Part shown: positions 32,425 through 48,200 of the stretch, piece by piece
Layout: each line of letters starts with the position of its first letter
How positions within the stretch are numbered: position 1 is the stretch's first letter
Assembly: GCA_030268105.1 (NCBI GenBank)
Contig: BSDZ01000115.1
Location: 1 to 64,000 of the forward strand
Direction: 5' to 3'
Source of the DNA: Volvox africanus
Lineage: Eukaryota > Chlorophyta > Chlorophyceae > Chlamydomonadales > Volvocaceae
DNA length: 64,000 nt
The notes under the pieces: model-generated
Database searches by the model: none
What the model was told of the DNA's origin: nothing
What the model saw: only the letters and a program-made list of their open reading frames with translations
Made by a program: the position numbers and the translations under genes

Positions 32425-35400
32425 CATTCAATGATAGCTTACAAGCATGCAGATGATGATGATATCTCACGTTGTCACACACGTGCTTGAGTGGGTGGCT
32501 GGGGTGGTCTTGTTGATCGATGGTACTCTTGTGATGAATATATGATAACATCACAGCCTTATTTTGTTTTGAACTCGCATTGCCAATGCCTACATTACGC
32601 TGACTAAAGATGTTAGTTTAGAGACATCATCGTACTTATGTATTGCCATACAGCTTTCTAGCTATGTGTGTGTATTGGGCTGATGCATTCATGTGCTGCC
32701 AACCTATCTTCAGCTCTATCACTATGCATCTGACTGACGCGTCATCATCATTGGATCATCAAACGTGATACATCATCTATCACTATGTATCATTGCCCCA
32801 AGCAACAGGCAATGCCATCAGCTAGCTGTCAAAAGAAGCTTTACATTCATATACATCATTTATAAGATCAGTAGTCGGACATTTACTTAGAAATCATGCC
32901 TTGCTTCATCATGGTGTTGACACGTAGACCACCAGCTTGCAGCATGATTCCAAGGAATGATACACCACACATGATACCAAACAATGAAGCAGATCAGACA
33001 TCAGAATGGAAGGCGAACCAGGGGTGCTGAAGTAGCATGTAAAGAAGCACTCATTACTTGCCCAAGCTAAGTGGCTGTGTGATACAGTTTGGGTGAACTG
33101 CGAGCTGACCAGTAGCGGAGTTGACGCCTTAGTTGATTCGGCAGATTCCGCTGGATGCTGGTGGTGGGTGCTGAACCTGGGAAAACCACGGATTTTGGAG
33201 AAGTCGGCATGGGAGACTGGATGAGGGTGCCCCGAAACACCGGGGAAGGTAGGGACTGCCAGGTTAGTGGCCACGGGTGATGTACCCCCCTATCCTACAC
33301 ACATAAGTTTGGGTATCACTGCTGCTGTATAACGGCTCAATTATCGTGGATGTGTTGGTTGATGCGACCTGGCAAGACAATCAGTGACCCCGTAATTGAG
33401 TGCATTGTGACCACTACATCTATATCTGTAAATATTAACATAATCACACATTGATAAATCCGCAAGATCGGTATTATGTGCATGGCGTTGCCAGCTGTTG
33501 CCAGCAGTTGTATCCTTCCTTCTTCAATCATGCACTGAATCTGCACGTTCGAGTGTTAGCTACACGTGCATCATGCTTACAAACAGCAAGACGATTCAAT
33601 GCGAGCAATGTGACAGCGGAAGACTTATCAATAAGGAAAGATTCAACTTACAATGATCTTCAATTGCAAAATAGAAGTCTGCCGTCAGACCCCGCGGGCA
33701 GCGTTCATCATACGGCTGGAAGTGATATGCCGAAATAGCTCAGGCCGATAATAATTGAGTAAAACGTATATATGGGAATCAGATTGAGTTAAGTACGTGG
33801 GTACTTAATCCAAAGTAGCTTTGAGCGGACTTCGGTCTCTAGGCGGCCGTCCTCGCACCTATCACGCTCGCGATACCGATGTGCAGTACAAGTCTCACTG
33901 GATTCCGATCTCAAGTGTGAGTACTATTGTAGCACTGTCCTAAATATCGCGTAATTCGTGATATTAATGGATGCAACGTATGCAGTGTGCAAAGGTCCGA
34001 ATATCGATATTCGGTTGCCGACCCAACCATTGCTATCGTCACGTTTCCACATCCGCGTGTGGCTCATGATACGAATGATGTAATAATATTTGAAATATGA
34101 TTACTTGATATATTATGCCATAATGGGTTCGTGCATCCATATCAGCTTCGAGTCAAACATGTTGACCGACAGCGCGATGTCGTGAATGATAATGTGGCAT
34201 GCTACATTAGCTAGATATATACGAATATATCATGCTAAAATGCTAGTATCGCGTCCAGTCATGCTTAGATGAAAGTAAGCCTATTTTGACATAAACGGTG
34301 ATCGAACCGGCGTACAAAACCAGCAAGATCAATAATGTGATAACATATGAATGCGCGGATTGAGCCGGCATGCATGGTTTTTTAGCATTGAAATGACATA
34401 AATCATGAAGTAATAATATGTGCAAGATTATTACATCAATGCTTGCATGATCCATGCATAAGTGTGAGAAGTGCGACTTTGAATGTGGTAAGGGACTGAG
34501 GGACTGACTAAGGGAAGTTTGCGTATGCATCATAGAATAATGATGCAAAAGCACACTTAGACTCATACCGATGAGCATTGATATTCGCACCATGGTTACG
34601 TGGGAACAAGTGTCATGGTGTGAGATACAATCGTAGCCACGACCACAGCAGCTCAGCTACAACCGAATATTGATATTCGGCCATTCCAACCGCATTGCAT
34701 AAATGCCAGGAAGGTTTGTTAATGATAAATATACTGCATGTGAATATTGGTGATACGTCTGCTAGGAGTCTGGAAGGGAAGAATGCCTGCGAGCTCATTC
34801 CATTCAGCCATACCTGCCATCATTCTGACTTATATATAAAGTTCTGCTTTCTTCTGCGGACCTATGTACATGTGATATGAATATGTGGTTGTTCCCACAT
34901 GCATGTGGTTGTTCCTGGCTCTTGATAAGAGCAGCAGCATAAGCATAGCATAAGCTTAAATTGCACCCGGTGAGGTTCAATCTCACGCAGCTTTCGCTAT
35001 GGGAATGCCCCTCCATCAAGCTTGAGACCCACCCGTTAGACCACTCCGGCACAGGTGCGGGCCAAGGTACCTTGGCAAGCCTCTCCGTAAACAGAGGAGA
35101 GCTAAACGACATATATAAGGTGTTGCGAACAATCAGGAATTTGATGACAACAATGAACACAGGGACAAATGCCCCTGTCCCAGCAAAATGTTGCAGCGAC
35201 ATGGGGGAGAGGGAGGCAACCAAAACATTGTATCCCTCTCTCTCTCGCAAGCCATCTACATTTCTATCTATACTTATATTTCTACCTACAGTTCTCTATT
35301 TCTCTATGTCTCTCTTCATAATTTCTCTCTTCTCCTTATCTCTTCTCATCTCTCTATCTCTCTGTCTCACTATCTCTCTATCTCTCCAACTCTCTATCTT

Positions 35401-35681
35401 TATTTAGTTCTCTATGTACTTCTATTTCTATCCATCTATTTCTATCCATCTATTTCTATCCATCTATTTCTATCCACCTAATTATATTTCAATTTATATC
35501 TATCTATTTTCATCCATCTATTTTCTACGTATCTGTCCATCTATCTTTCTATCTATCTTCCTATTACACATACACACATTGGGAAGAAGGAAACACCTGG
35601 TCAGCAGGGAGGCTCAGGGTGACAGAGATGATCTCTCTTGCCACAACACCATAAGAGGTACTGCTGGAAGTCCCGCCACCA
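32425..35681 (+). repeat. Satellite unit 2 (3257 bp)
   Basis: 220-bp block present, four 14-mers, solo LTR 33506-34319. This is the most common arrangement. Confidence 0.95.
34962..35058 (-). tRNA. tRNA-Leu(CAA)-like, unit 2
   Basis: Same 97 nt as in unit 1, with no change seen in stems or anticodon. Confidence 0.6.
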
Positions 35682-38600
35682 CATTCAATGATAGCTTACA
35701 AGCATGCAGATGATGATGATATCTCACGTTGTCACACACGTGCTTGAGTGGGTGGCTGGGGTGGTCTTGTTGATCGATGGTACTCTTGTGATGAATATAT
35801 GATAACATCACAGCCTTATTTTGTTTTGAACTCGCATTGCCAATGCCTACATTACGCTGACTAAAGATGTTAGTTTAGAGACATCATCGTACTTATGTAT
35901 TGCCATACAGCTTTCTAGCTATGTGTGTGTATTGGGCTGATGCATTCATGTGCTGCCAACCTATCTTCAGCTCTATCACTATGCATCTGACTGACGCGTC
36001 ATCATCATTGGATCATCAAACGTGATACATCATCTATCACTATGTATCATTGCACCAAGCAACAGGCAATGCCATCAGCTAGCTGTCAAAAGAAGCTTTA
36101 CATTCATATACATCATTTATAAGATCAGTAGTCGGACATTTACTTAGAAATCATGCCTTGCTTCATCATGGTGTTGACACGTAGACCACCAGCTTGCAGC
36201 ATGATTCCAAGGAATGATACACCACACATGATACCAAACAATGAAGCAGATCAGACATCAGAATGGAAGGCGAACCAGGGGTGCTGAAGTAGCATGTAAA
36301 GAAGCACTCATTACTTGCCCAAGCTAAGTGGCTGTGTGATACAGTTTGGGTGAACTGCGAGCTGACCAGTAGCGGAGTTGACGCCTTAGTTGATTCGGCA
36401 GATTCCGCTGGATGCTGGTGGTGGGTGCTGAACCTGGGAAAACCACGGATTTTGGAGAAGTCGGCATGGGAGACTGGATGAGGGTGCCCCGAAACACCGG
36501 GGAAGGTAGGGACTGCCAGGTTAGTGGCCACGGGTGATGTACCCCCCTATCCTACACACATAAGTTTGGGTATCACTGCTGCTGTATAACGGCTCAATTA
36601 TCGTGGATGTGTTGGTTGATGCGACCTGGCAAGACAATCAGTGACCCCGTAATTGAGTGCATTGTGACCACTACATCTATATCTGTAAATATTAACATAA
36701 TCACACATTGATAAATCCGCAAGATCGGTATTATGTGCATGGCGTTGCCAGCTGTTGCCAGCAGTTGTATCCTTCCTTCTTCAATCATGCACTGAATCTG
36801 CACGTTCGAGTGTTAGCTACACGTGCATCATGCTTACAAACAGCAAGACGATTCAATGCGAGCAATGTGACAGCGGAAGACTTATCAATAAGGAAAGATT
36901 CAACTTACAATGATCTTCAATTGCAAAATAGAAGTCTGCCGTCAGACCCCGCGGGCAGCGTTCATCATACGGCTGGAAGTGATATGCCGAAATAGCTCAG
37001 GCCGATAATAATTGAGTAAAACGTATATATGGGAATCAGATTGAGTTAAGTACGTGGGTACTTAATCCAAAGTAGCTTTGAGCGGACTTCGGTCTCTAGG
37101 CGGCCGTCCTCGCACCTATCACGCTCGCGATACCGATGTGCAGTACAAGTCTCACTGGATTCCGATCTCAAGTGTGAGTACTATTGTAGCACTGTCCTAA
37201 ATATCGCGTAATTCGTGATATTAATGGATGCAACGTATGCAGTGTGCAAAGGTCCGAATATCGATATTCGGTTGCCGACCCAACCATTGCTATCGTCACG
37301 TTTCCACATCCGCGTGTGGCTCATGATACGAATGATGTAATAATATTTGAAATATGATTACTTGATATATTATGCCATAATGGGTTCGTGCATCCATATC
37401 AGCTTCGAGTCAAACATGTTGACCGACAGCGCGATGTCGTGAATGATAATGTGGCATGCTACATTAGCTAGATATATACGAATATATCATGCTAAAATGC
37501 TAGTATCGCGTCCAGTCATGCTTAGATGAAAGTAAGCCTATTTTGACATAAACGGTGATCGAACCGGCGTACAAAACCAGCAAGATCAATAATGTGATAA
37601 CATATGAATGCGCGGATTGAGCCGGCATGCATGGTTTTTTAGCATTGAAATGACATAAATCATGAAGTAATAATATGTGCAAGATTATTACATCAATGCT
37701 TGCATGATCCATGCATAAGTGTGAGAAGTGCGACTTTGAATGTGGTAAGGGACTGAGGGACTGACTAAGGGAAGTTTGCGTATGCATCATAGAATAATGA
37801 TGCAAAAGCACACTTAGACTCATACCGATGAGCATTGATATTCGCACCATGGTTACGTGGGAACAAGTGTCATGGTGTGAGATACAATCGTAGCCACGAC
37901 CACAGCAGCTCAGCTACAACCGAATATTGATATTCGGCCATTCCAACCGCATTGCATAAATGCCAGGAAGGTTTGTTAATGATAAATATACTGCATGTGA
38001 ATATTGGTGATACGTCTGCTAGGAGTCTGGAAGGGAAGAATGCCTGCGAGCTCATTCCATTCAGCCATACCTGCCATCATTCTGACTTATATATAAAGTT
38101 CTGCTTTCTTCTGCGGACCTATGTACATGTGATATGAATATGTGGTTGTTCCCACATGCATGTGGTTGTTCCTGGCTCTTGATAAGAGCAGCAGCATAAG
38201 CATAGCATAAGCTTAAATTGCACCCGGTGAGGTTCAATCTCACGCAGCTTTCGCTATGGGAATGCCCCTCCATCAAGCTTGAGACCCACCCGTTAGACCA
38301 CTCCGGCACAGGTGCGGGCCAAGGTACCTTGGCAAGCCTCTCCGTAAACAGAGGAGAGCTAAACGACATATATAAGGTGTTGCGAACAATCAGGAATTTA
38401 ATGACAACAATGAACACAGGGACAAATGCCCCTGTCCCAGCAAAATGTTGCAGCGACATGGGGGAGAGGGAGGCAACCAAAACATTGTATCCCTCTCTCT
38501 CTCGCAAGCCATCTACATTTCTATCTATACTTATATTTCTACCTACAGTTCTCTATTTCTCTATGTCTCTCTTCATAATTTCTCTCTTCTCCTTATCTCT

Positions 38601-38938
38601 TCTCATCTCTCTATCTCTCTGTCTCACTATCTCTCTATCTCTCCAACTCTCTATCTTTATTTAGTTCTCTATGTACTTCTATTTCTATCCATCTATTTCT
38701 ATCCATCTATTTCTATCCATCTATTTCTATCCACCTAATTATATTTCAATTTATATCTATCTATTTTCATCCATCTATTTTCTACGTATCTGTCCATCTA
38801 TCTTTCTATCTATCTTCCTATTACACATACACACATTGGGAAGAAGGAAACACCTGGTCAGCAGGGAGGCTCAGGGTGACAGAGATGATCTCTCTTGCCA
38901 CAACACCATAAGAGGTACTGCTGGAAGTCCCGCCACCA
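35682..38938 (+). repeat. Satellite unit 3 (3257 bp)
   Basis: 220-bp block present, four 14-mers, solo LTR 36763-37576. Private change gcaccaag near 36053 (others gccccaag). The variant aatttaatg near 38400 is shared only with unit 7. Confidence 0.95.
38219..38315 (-). tRNA. tRNA-Leu(CAA)-like, unit 3
   Basis: Same 97 nt as in unit 1. Confidence 0.6.
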
Positions 38939-41900
38939 CATTCAATGATAGCTTACAAGCATGCAGATGATGATGATATCTCACGTTGTCACACACGTGC
39001 TTGAGTGGGTGGCTGGGGTGGTCTTGTTGATCGATGGTACTCTTGTGATGAATATATGATAACATCACAGCCTTATTTTGTTTTGAACTCGCATTGCCAA
39101 TGCCTACATTACGCTGACTAAAGATGTTAGTTTAGAGACATCATCGTACTTATGTATTGCCATACAGCTTTCTAGCTATGTGTGTGTATTGGGCTGATGC
39201 ATTCATGTGCTGCCAACCTATCTTCAGCTCTATCACTATGCATCTGACTGACGCGTCATCATCATTGGATCATCAAACGTGATACATCATCTATCACTAT
39301 GTATCATTGCCCCAAGCAACAGGCAATGCCATCAGCTAGCTGTCAAAAGAAGCTTTACATTCATATACATCATTTATAAGATCAGTAGTCGGACATTTAC
39401 TTAGAAATCATGCCTTGCTTCATCATGGTGTTGACACGTAGACCACCAGCTTGCAGCATGATTCCAAGGAATGATACACCACACATGATACCAAACAATG
39501 AAGCAGATCAGACATCAGAATGGAAGGCGAACCAGGGGTGCTGAAGTAGCATGTAAAGAAGCACTCATTACTTGCCCAAGCTAAGTGGCTGTGTGATACA
39601 GTTTGGGTGAACTGCGAGCTGACCAGTAGCGGAGTTGACGCCTTAGTTGATTCGGCAGATTCCGCTGGATGCTGGTGGTGGGTGCTGAACCTGGGAAAAC
39701 CACGGATTTTGGAGAAGTCGGCATGGGAGACTGGATGAGGGTGCCCCGAAACACCGGGGAAGGTAGGGACTGCCAGGTTAGTGGCCACGGGTGATGTACC
39801 CCCCTATCCTACACACATAAGTTTGGGTATCACTGCTGCTGTATAACGGCTCAATTATCGTGGATGTGTTGGTTGATGCGACCTGGCAAGACAATCAGTG
39901 ACCCCGTAATTGAGTGCATTGTGACCACTACATCTATATCTGTAAATATTAACATAATCACACATTGATAAATCCGCAAGATCGGTATTATGTGCATGGC
40001 GTTGCCAGCTGTTGCCAGCAGTTGTATCCTTCCTTCTTCAATCATGCACTGAATCTGCACGTTCGAGTGTTAGCTACACGTGCATCATGCTTACAAACAG
40101 CAAGACGATTCAATGCGAGCAATGTGACAGCGGAAGACTTATCAATAAGGAAAGATTCAACTTACAATGATCTTCAATTGCAAAATAGAAGTCTGCCGTC
40201 AGACCCCGCGGGCAGCGTTCATCATACGGCTGGAAGTGATATGCCGAAATAGCTCAGGCCGATAATAATTGAGTAAAACGTATATATGGGAATCAGATTG
40301 AGTTAAGTACGTGGGTACTTAATCCAAAGTAGCTTTGAGCGGACTTCGGTCTCTAGGCGGCCGTCCTCGCACCTATCACGCTCGCGATACCGATGTGCAG
40401 TACAAGTCTCACTGGATTCCGATCTCAAGTGTGAGTACTATTGTAGCACTGTCCTAAATATCGCGTAATTCGTGATATTAATGGATGCAACGTATGCAGT
40501 GTGCAAAGGTCCGAATATCGATATTCGGTTGCCGACCCAACCATTGCTATCGTCACGTTTCCACATCCGCGTGTGGCTCATGATACGAATGATGTAATAA
40601 TATTTGAAATATGATTACTTGATATATTATGCCATAATGGGTTCGTGCATCCATATCAGCTTCGAGTCAAACATGTTGACCGACAGCGCGATGTCGTGAA
40701 TGATAATGTGGCATGCTACATTAGCTAGATATATACGAATATATCATGCTAAAATGCTAGTATCGCGTCCAGTCATGCTTAGATGAAAGTAAGCCTATTT
40801 TGACATAAACGGTGATCGAACCGGCGTACAAAACCAGCAAGATCAATAATGTGATAACATATGAATGCGCGGATTGAGCCGGCATGCATGGTTTTTTAGC
40901 ATTGAAATGACATAAATCATGAAGTAATAATATGTGCAAGATTATTACATCAATGCTTGCATGATCCATGCATAAGTGTGAGAAGTGCGACTTTGAATGT
41001 GGTAAGGGACTGAGGGACTGACTAAGGGAAGTTTGCGTATGCATCATAGAATAATGATGCAAAAGCACACTTAGACTCATACCGATGAGCATTGATATTC
41101 GCACCATGGTTACGTGGGAACAAGTGTCATGGTGTGAGATACAATCGTAGCCACGACCACAGCAGCTCAGCTACAACCGAATATTGATATTCGGCCATTC
41201 CAACCGCATTGCATAAATGCCAGGAAGGCTTGTTAATGATAAATATACTGCATGTGAATATTGGTGATACGTCTGCTAGGAGTCTGGAAGGGAAGAATGC
41301 CTGCGAGCTCATTCCATTCAGCCATACCTGCCATCATTCTGACTTATATATAAAGTTCTGCTTTCTTCTGCGGACCTATGTACATGTGATATGAATATGT
41401 GGTTGTTCCCACATGCATGTGGTTGTTCCTGGCTCTTGATAAGAGCAGCAGCATAAGCATAGCATAAGCTTAAATTGCACCCGGTGAGGTTCAATCTCAC
41501 GCAGCTTTCGCTATGGGAATGCCCCTCCATCAAGCTTGAGACCCACCCGTTAGACCACTCCGGCACAGGTGCGGGCCAAGGTACCTTGGCAAGCCTCTCC
41601 GTAAACAGAGGAGAGCTAAACGACATATATAAGGTGTTGCGAACAATCAGGAATTTGATGACAACAATGAACACAGGGACAAATGCCCCTGTCCCAGCAA
41701 AATGTTGCAGCGACATGGGGGAGAGGGAGGCAACCAAAACATTGTATCCCTCTCTCTCTCGCAAGCCATCTACATTTCTATCTATACTTATATTTCTACC
41801 TACAGTTCTCTATTTCTCTATGTCTCTCTTCATAATTTCTCTCTTCTCCTTATCTCTTCTCATCTCTCTATCTCTCTGTCTCACTATCTCTCTATCTCTC

Positions 41901-42195
41901 CAACTCTCTATCTTTATTTAGTTCTCTATGTACTTCTATTTCTATCCATCTATTTCTATCCATCTATTTCTATCCATCTATTTCTATCCACCTAATTATA
42001 TTTCAATTTATATCTATCTATTTTCATCCATCTATTTTCTACGTATCTGTCCATCTATCTTTCTATCTATCTTCCTATTACACATACACACATTGGGAAG
42101 AAGGAAACACCTGGTCAGCAGGGAGGCTCAGGGTGACAGAGATGATCTCTCTTGCCACAACACCATAAGAGGTACTGCTGGAAGTCCCGCCACCA
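38939..42195 (+). repeat. Satellite unit 4 (3257 bp)
   Basis: 220-bp block present, four 14-mers, solo LTR 40020-40833. The variant aaggcttg near 41226 is shared only with unit 5, its right neighbour. Confidence 0.95.
41476..41572 (-). tRNA. tRNA-Leu(CAA)-like, unit 4
   Basis: Same 97 nt as in unit 1. Confidence 0.6.
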
Positions 42196-45100
42196 CATTC
42201 AATGATAGCTTACAAGCATGCAGATGATGATGATATCTCACGTTGTCACACACGTGCTTGAGTGGGTGGCTGGGGTGGTCTTGTTGATCGATGGTACTCT
42301 TGTGATGAATATATGATAACATCACAGCCTTATTTTGTTTTGAACTCGCATTGCCAATGCCTACATTACGCTGACTAAAGATGTTAGTTTAGAGACATCA
42401 TCGTACTTATGTATTGCCATACAGCTTTCTAGCTATGTGTGTGTATTGGGCTGATGCATTCATGTGCTGCCAACCTATCTTCAGCTCTATCACTATGCAT
42501 CTGACTGACGCGTCATCATCATTGGATCATCAAACGTGATACATCATCTATCACTATGTATCATTGCCCCAAGCAACAGGCAATGCCATCAGCTAGCTGT
42601 CAAAAGAAGCTTTACATTCATATACATCATTTATAAGATCAGTAGTCGGACATTTACTTAGAAATCATGCCTTGCTTCATCATGGTGTTGACACGTAGAC
42701 CACCAGCTTGCAGCATGATTCCAAGGAATGATACACCACACATGATACCAAACAATGAAGCAGATCAGACATCAGAATGGAAGGCGAACCAGGGGTGCTG
42801 AAGTAGCATGTAAAGAAGCACTCATTACTTGCCCAAGCTAAGTGGCTGTGTGATACAGTTTGGGTATCACTGCTGCTGTATAACGGCTCAATTATCGTGG
42901 ATGTGTTGGTTGATGCGACCTGGCAAGACAATCAGTGACCCCGTAATTGAGTGCATTGTGACCACTACATCTATATCTGTAAATATTAACATAATCACAC
43001 ATTGATAAATCCGCAAGATCGGTATTATGTGCATGGCGTTGCCAGCTGTTGCCAGCAGTTGTATCCTTCCTTCTTCAATCATGCACTGAATCTGCACGTT
43101 CGAGTGTTAGCTACACGTGCATCATGCTTACAAACAGCAAGACGATTCAATGCGAGCAATGTGACAGCGGAAGACTTATCAATAAGGAAAGATTCAACTT
43201 ACAATGATCTTCAATTGCAAAATAGAAGTCTGCCGTCAGACCCCGCGGGCAGCGTTCATCATACGGCTGGAAGTGATATGCCGAAATAGCTCAGGCCGAT
43301 AATAATTGAGTAAAACGTATATATGGGAATCAGATTGAGTTAAGTACGTGGGTACTTAATCCAAAGTAGCTTTGAGCGGACTTCGGTCTCTAGGCGGCCG
43401 TCCTCGCACCTATCACGCTCGCGATACCGATGTGCAGTACAAGTCTCACTGGATTCCGATCTCAAGTGTGAGTACTATTGTAGCACTGTCCTAAATATCG
43501 CGTAATTCGTGATATTAATGGATGCAACGTATGCAGTGTGCAAAGGTCCGAATATCGATATTCGGTTGCCGACCCAACCATTGCTATCGTCACGTTTCCA
43601 CATCCGCGTGTGGCTCATGATACGAATGATGTAATAATATTTGAAATATGATTACTTGATATATTATGCCATAATGGGTTCGTGCATCCATATCAGCTTC
43701 GAGTCAAACATGTTGACCGACAGCGCGATGTCGTGAATGATAATGTGGCATGCTACATTAGCTAGATATATACGAATATATCATGCTAAAATGCTAGTAT
43801 CGCGTCCAGTCATGCTTAGATGAAAGTAAGCCTATTTTGACATAAACGGTGATCGAACCGGCGTACAAAACCAGCAAGATCAATAATGTGATAACATATG
43901 AATGCGCGGATTGAGCCGGCATGCATGGTTTTTTAGCATTGAAATGACATAAATCATGAAGTAATAATATGTGCAAGATTATTACATCAATGCTTGCATG
44001 ATCCATGCATAAGTGTGAGAAGTGCGACTTTGAATGTGGTAAGGGACTGAGGGACTGACTAAGGGAAGTTTGCGTATGCATCATAGAATAATGATGCAAA
44101 AGCACACTTAGACTCATACCGATGAGCATTGATATTCGCACCATGGTTACGTGGGAACAAGTGTCATGGTGTGAGATACAATCGTAGCCACGACCACAGC
44201 AGCTCAGCTACAACCGAATATTGATATTCGGCCATTCCAACCGCATTGCATAAATGCCAGGAAGGCTTGTTAATGATAAATATACTGCATGTGAATATTG
44301 GTGATACGTCTGCTAGGAGTCTGGAAGGGAAGAATGCCTGCGAGCTCATTCCATTCAGCCATACCTGCCATCATTCTGACTTATATATAAAGTTCTGCTT
44401 TCTTCTGCGGACCTATGTACATGTGATATGAATATGTGGTTGTTCCCACATGCATGTGGTTGTTCCTGGCTCTTGATAAGAGCAGCAGCATAAGCATAGC
44501 ATAAGCTTAAATTGCACCCGGTGAGGTTCAATCTCACGCAGCTTTCGCTATGGGAATGCCCCTCCATCAAGCTTGAGACCCACCCGTTAGACCACTCCGG
44601 CACAGGTGCGGGCCAAGGTACCTTGGCAAGCCTCTCCGTAAACAGAGGAGAGCTAAACGACATATATAAGGTGTTGCGAACAATCAGGAATTTGATGACA
44701 ACAATGAACACAGGGACAAATGCCCCTGTCCCAGCAAAATGTTGCAGCGACATGGGGGAGAGGGAGGCAACCAAAACATTGTATCCCTCTCTCTCTCGCA
44801 AGCCATCTACATTTCTATCTATACTTATATTTCTACCTACAGTTCTCTATTTCTCTATGTCTCTCTTCATAATTTCTCTCTTCTCCTTATCTCTTCTCAT
44901 CTCTCTATCTCTCTGTCTCACTATCTCTCTATCTCTCCAACTCTCTATCTTTATTTAGTTCTCTATGTACTTCTATTTCTATCCATCTATTTCTATCCAT
45001 CTATTTCTATCCATCTATTTCTATCCACCTAATTATATTTCAATTTATATCTATCTATTTTCATCCATCTATTTTCTACGTATCTGTCCATCTATCTTTC

Positions 45101-45232
45101 TATCTATCTTCCTATTACACATACACACATTGGGAAGAAGGAAACACCTGGTCAGCAGGGAGGCTCAGGGTGACAGAGATGATCTCTCTTGCCACAACAC
45201 CATAAGAGGTACTGCTGGAAGTCCCGCCACCA
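42196..45232 (+). repeat. Satellite unit 5 (3037 bp)
   Basis: Lacks the 220-bp block: one AGTTTGGGT remains near 42857. Four 14-mers, solo LTR 43057-43870. Confidence 0.95.
44513..44609 (-). tRNA. tRNA-Leu(CAA)-like, unit 5
   Basis: Same 97 nt as in unit 1. Confidence 0.6.
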
Positions 45233-48200
45233 CATTCAATGATAGCTTACAAGCATGCAGATGATGATGATATCTCACGTTGTCACACACGTGCTTGAGT
45301 GGGTGGCTGGGGTGGTCTTGTTGATCGATGGTACTCTTGTGATGAATATATGATAACATCACAGCCTTATTTTGTTTTGAACTCGCATTGCCAATGCCTA
45401 CATTACGCTGACTAAAGATGTTAGTTTAGAGACATCATCGTACTTATGTATTGCCATACAGCTTTCTAGCTATGTGTGTGTATTGGGCTGATGCATTCAT
45501 GTGCTGCCAACCTATCTTCAGCTCTATCACTATGCATCTGACTGACGCGTCATCATCATTGGATCATCAAACGTGATACATCATCTATCACTATGTATCA
45601 TTGCCCCAAGCAACAGGCAATGCCATCAGCTAGCTGTCAAAAGAAGCTTTACATTCATATACATCATTTATAAGATCAGTAGTCGGACATTTACTTAGAA
45701 ATCATGCCTTGCTTCATCATGGTGTTGACACGTAGACCACCAGCTTGCAGCATGATTCCAAGGAATGATACACCACACATGATACCAAACAATGAAGCAG
45801 ATCAGACATCAGAATGGAAGGCGAACCAGGGGTGCTGAAGTAGCATGTAAAGAAGCACTCATTACTTGCCCAAGCTAAGTGGCTGTGTGATACAGTTTGG
45901 GTGAACTGCGAGCTGACCAGTAGCGGAGTTGACACCTTAGTTGATTCGGCAGATTCCGCTGGATGCTGGTGGTGGGTGCTGAACCTGGGAAAACCACTGA
46001 TTTCGGACAAGCCGGCATGGGAGACTGGATGAGGGTGCCCCGAAACACCGGGGAAGGTAGGGACTGCCAGGTTAGTGGCCACGGGTGATGTACCCCCCTA
46101 TCCTACACACATAAGTTTGGGTATCACTGCTGCTGTATAACGGCTCAATTATCGTGGATGTGTTGGTTGATGCGACCTGGCAAGACAATCAGTGACCCCG
46201 TAATTGAGTGCATTGTGACCACTACATCTATATCTGTAAATATTAACATAATCACACATTGATAAATCCGCAAGATCGGTATTATGTGCATGGCGTTGCC
46301 AGCTGTTGCCAGCAGTTGTATCCTTCCTTCTTCAATCCTGCACTGAATCTGCACGTTCGAGTGTTAGCTACACGTGCATCATGCTAACGAACAGCAAGAC
46401 GATTCAATGCGAGCAATGTGACAGCGGAAGACTTATCAATAAGGAAAGATTCAACTTACAATGATCTTCAATTGCAAAATAGAAGTCTGCCGTCAGACCC
46501 CGCGGGCAGCGTTCATCATACGGCTGGAAGTGATATGCCGAAATAGCTCAGGCCGATAATAATTGAGTAAAACGTATATATGGGAATCAGATTGAGTTAA
46601 GTACGTGGGTACTTAATCCAAAGTAGCTTTGAGCGGACTTCGGTCTCTAGGCGGCCGTCCTCGCACCTATCACGCTCGCGATACAGATGTGCAGTACAAG
46701 TCTCACTGGATTCCGATCTCAAGTGTGAGTACTATTGTAGCACTGTCCTAAATATCGCGTAATTCGTGATATTAATGGATGCAACGTATGCAGTGTGCAA
46801 AGGTCCGAATATCGATATTCGGTTGCCGACCCAACCACCGCTATCGTCACGTTTCCACATCCGCGTGTGGCTCATGATACGAATGATGTAATAATATTTG
46901 AAATATGATTACTTGATACATTATGCCATAATGGGTTCGTGCATCCATATCAGCTTCGAGTCAAACATGTTGACCGACAGCGCGATGTCGTGAATGATAA
47001 TGTGGCATGCTACATTAGCTAGATATATACGAATATATCATGCTAAAATGCTAGTATCGCGTCCAGTCATGCTTAGATGAAAGTAAGCCTATTTTGACAT
47101 AAACGGTGATCGAACCGGCGTACAAAACCAGCAAGATCAATAATGTGATAACATATGAATGCGCGGATTGAGCCGGCATGCATGGTTTTTTAGCATTGAA
47201 ATGACATAAATCATGAAGTAATAATATGTGCAAGATTATTACATCAATGCTTGCATGATCCATGCATAAGTGTGAGAAGTGCGACTTTGAATGTGGTAAG
47301 GGACTGAGGGACTGACTAAGGGAAGTTTGCGTATGCATCATAGAATAATGATGCAAAAGCACACTTAGACTCATACCGATGAGCATTGATATTCGCACCA
47401 TGGTTACGTGGGAACAAGTGTCATGGTGTGAGATACAATCGTAGCCACGACCACAGCAGCTCAGCTACAACCGAATATTGATATTCGGCCATTCCAACCG
47501 CATTGCATAAATGCCAGGAAGGTTTGTTAATGATAAATATACTGCATGTGAATATTGGTGATACGTCTGCTAGGAGTCTGGAAGGGAAGAATGCCTGCGA
47601 GCTCATTCCATTCAGCCATACCTGCCATCATTCTGACTTATATATAAAGTTCTGCTTTCTTCTGCGGACCTATGTACATGTGATATGAATATGTGGTTGT
47701 TCCCACATGCATGTGGTTGTTCCTGGCTCTTGATAAGAGCAGCAGCATAAGCATAGCACAAGCTTAAATTGCACCCGGTGAGGTTCAATCTCACGCAGCT
47801 TTCGCTATGGGAATGCCCCTCCATCAAGCTTGAGACCCACCCGTTAGACCACTCCGGCACAGGTGCGGGCCAAGGTACCTTGGCAAGCCTCTCCGTAAAC
47901 AGAGGAGAGCTAAACGACATATATAAGGTGTTGCGAACAATCAGGAATTTGATGACAACAATGAACACAGGGACAAATGCCCCTGTCCCAGCAAAATGTT
48001 GCAGCGACATGGGGGAGAGGGAGGCAACCAAAACATTGTATCCCTCTCTCTCTCGCAAGCCATCTACATTTCTATCTATACTTATATTTCTACCTACAGT
48101 TCTCTATTTCTCTATGTCTCTCTTCATAATTTCTCTCTTCTCCTTATCTCTTCTCATCTCTCTATCTCTCTGTCTCACTATCTCTCTATCTCTCCAACTC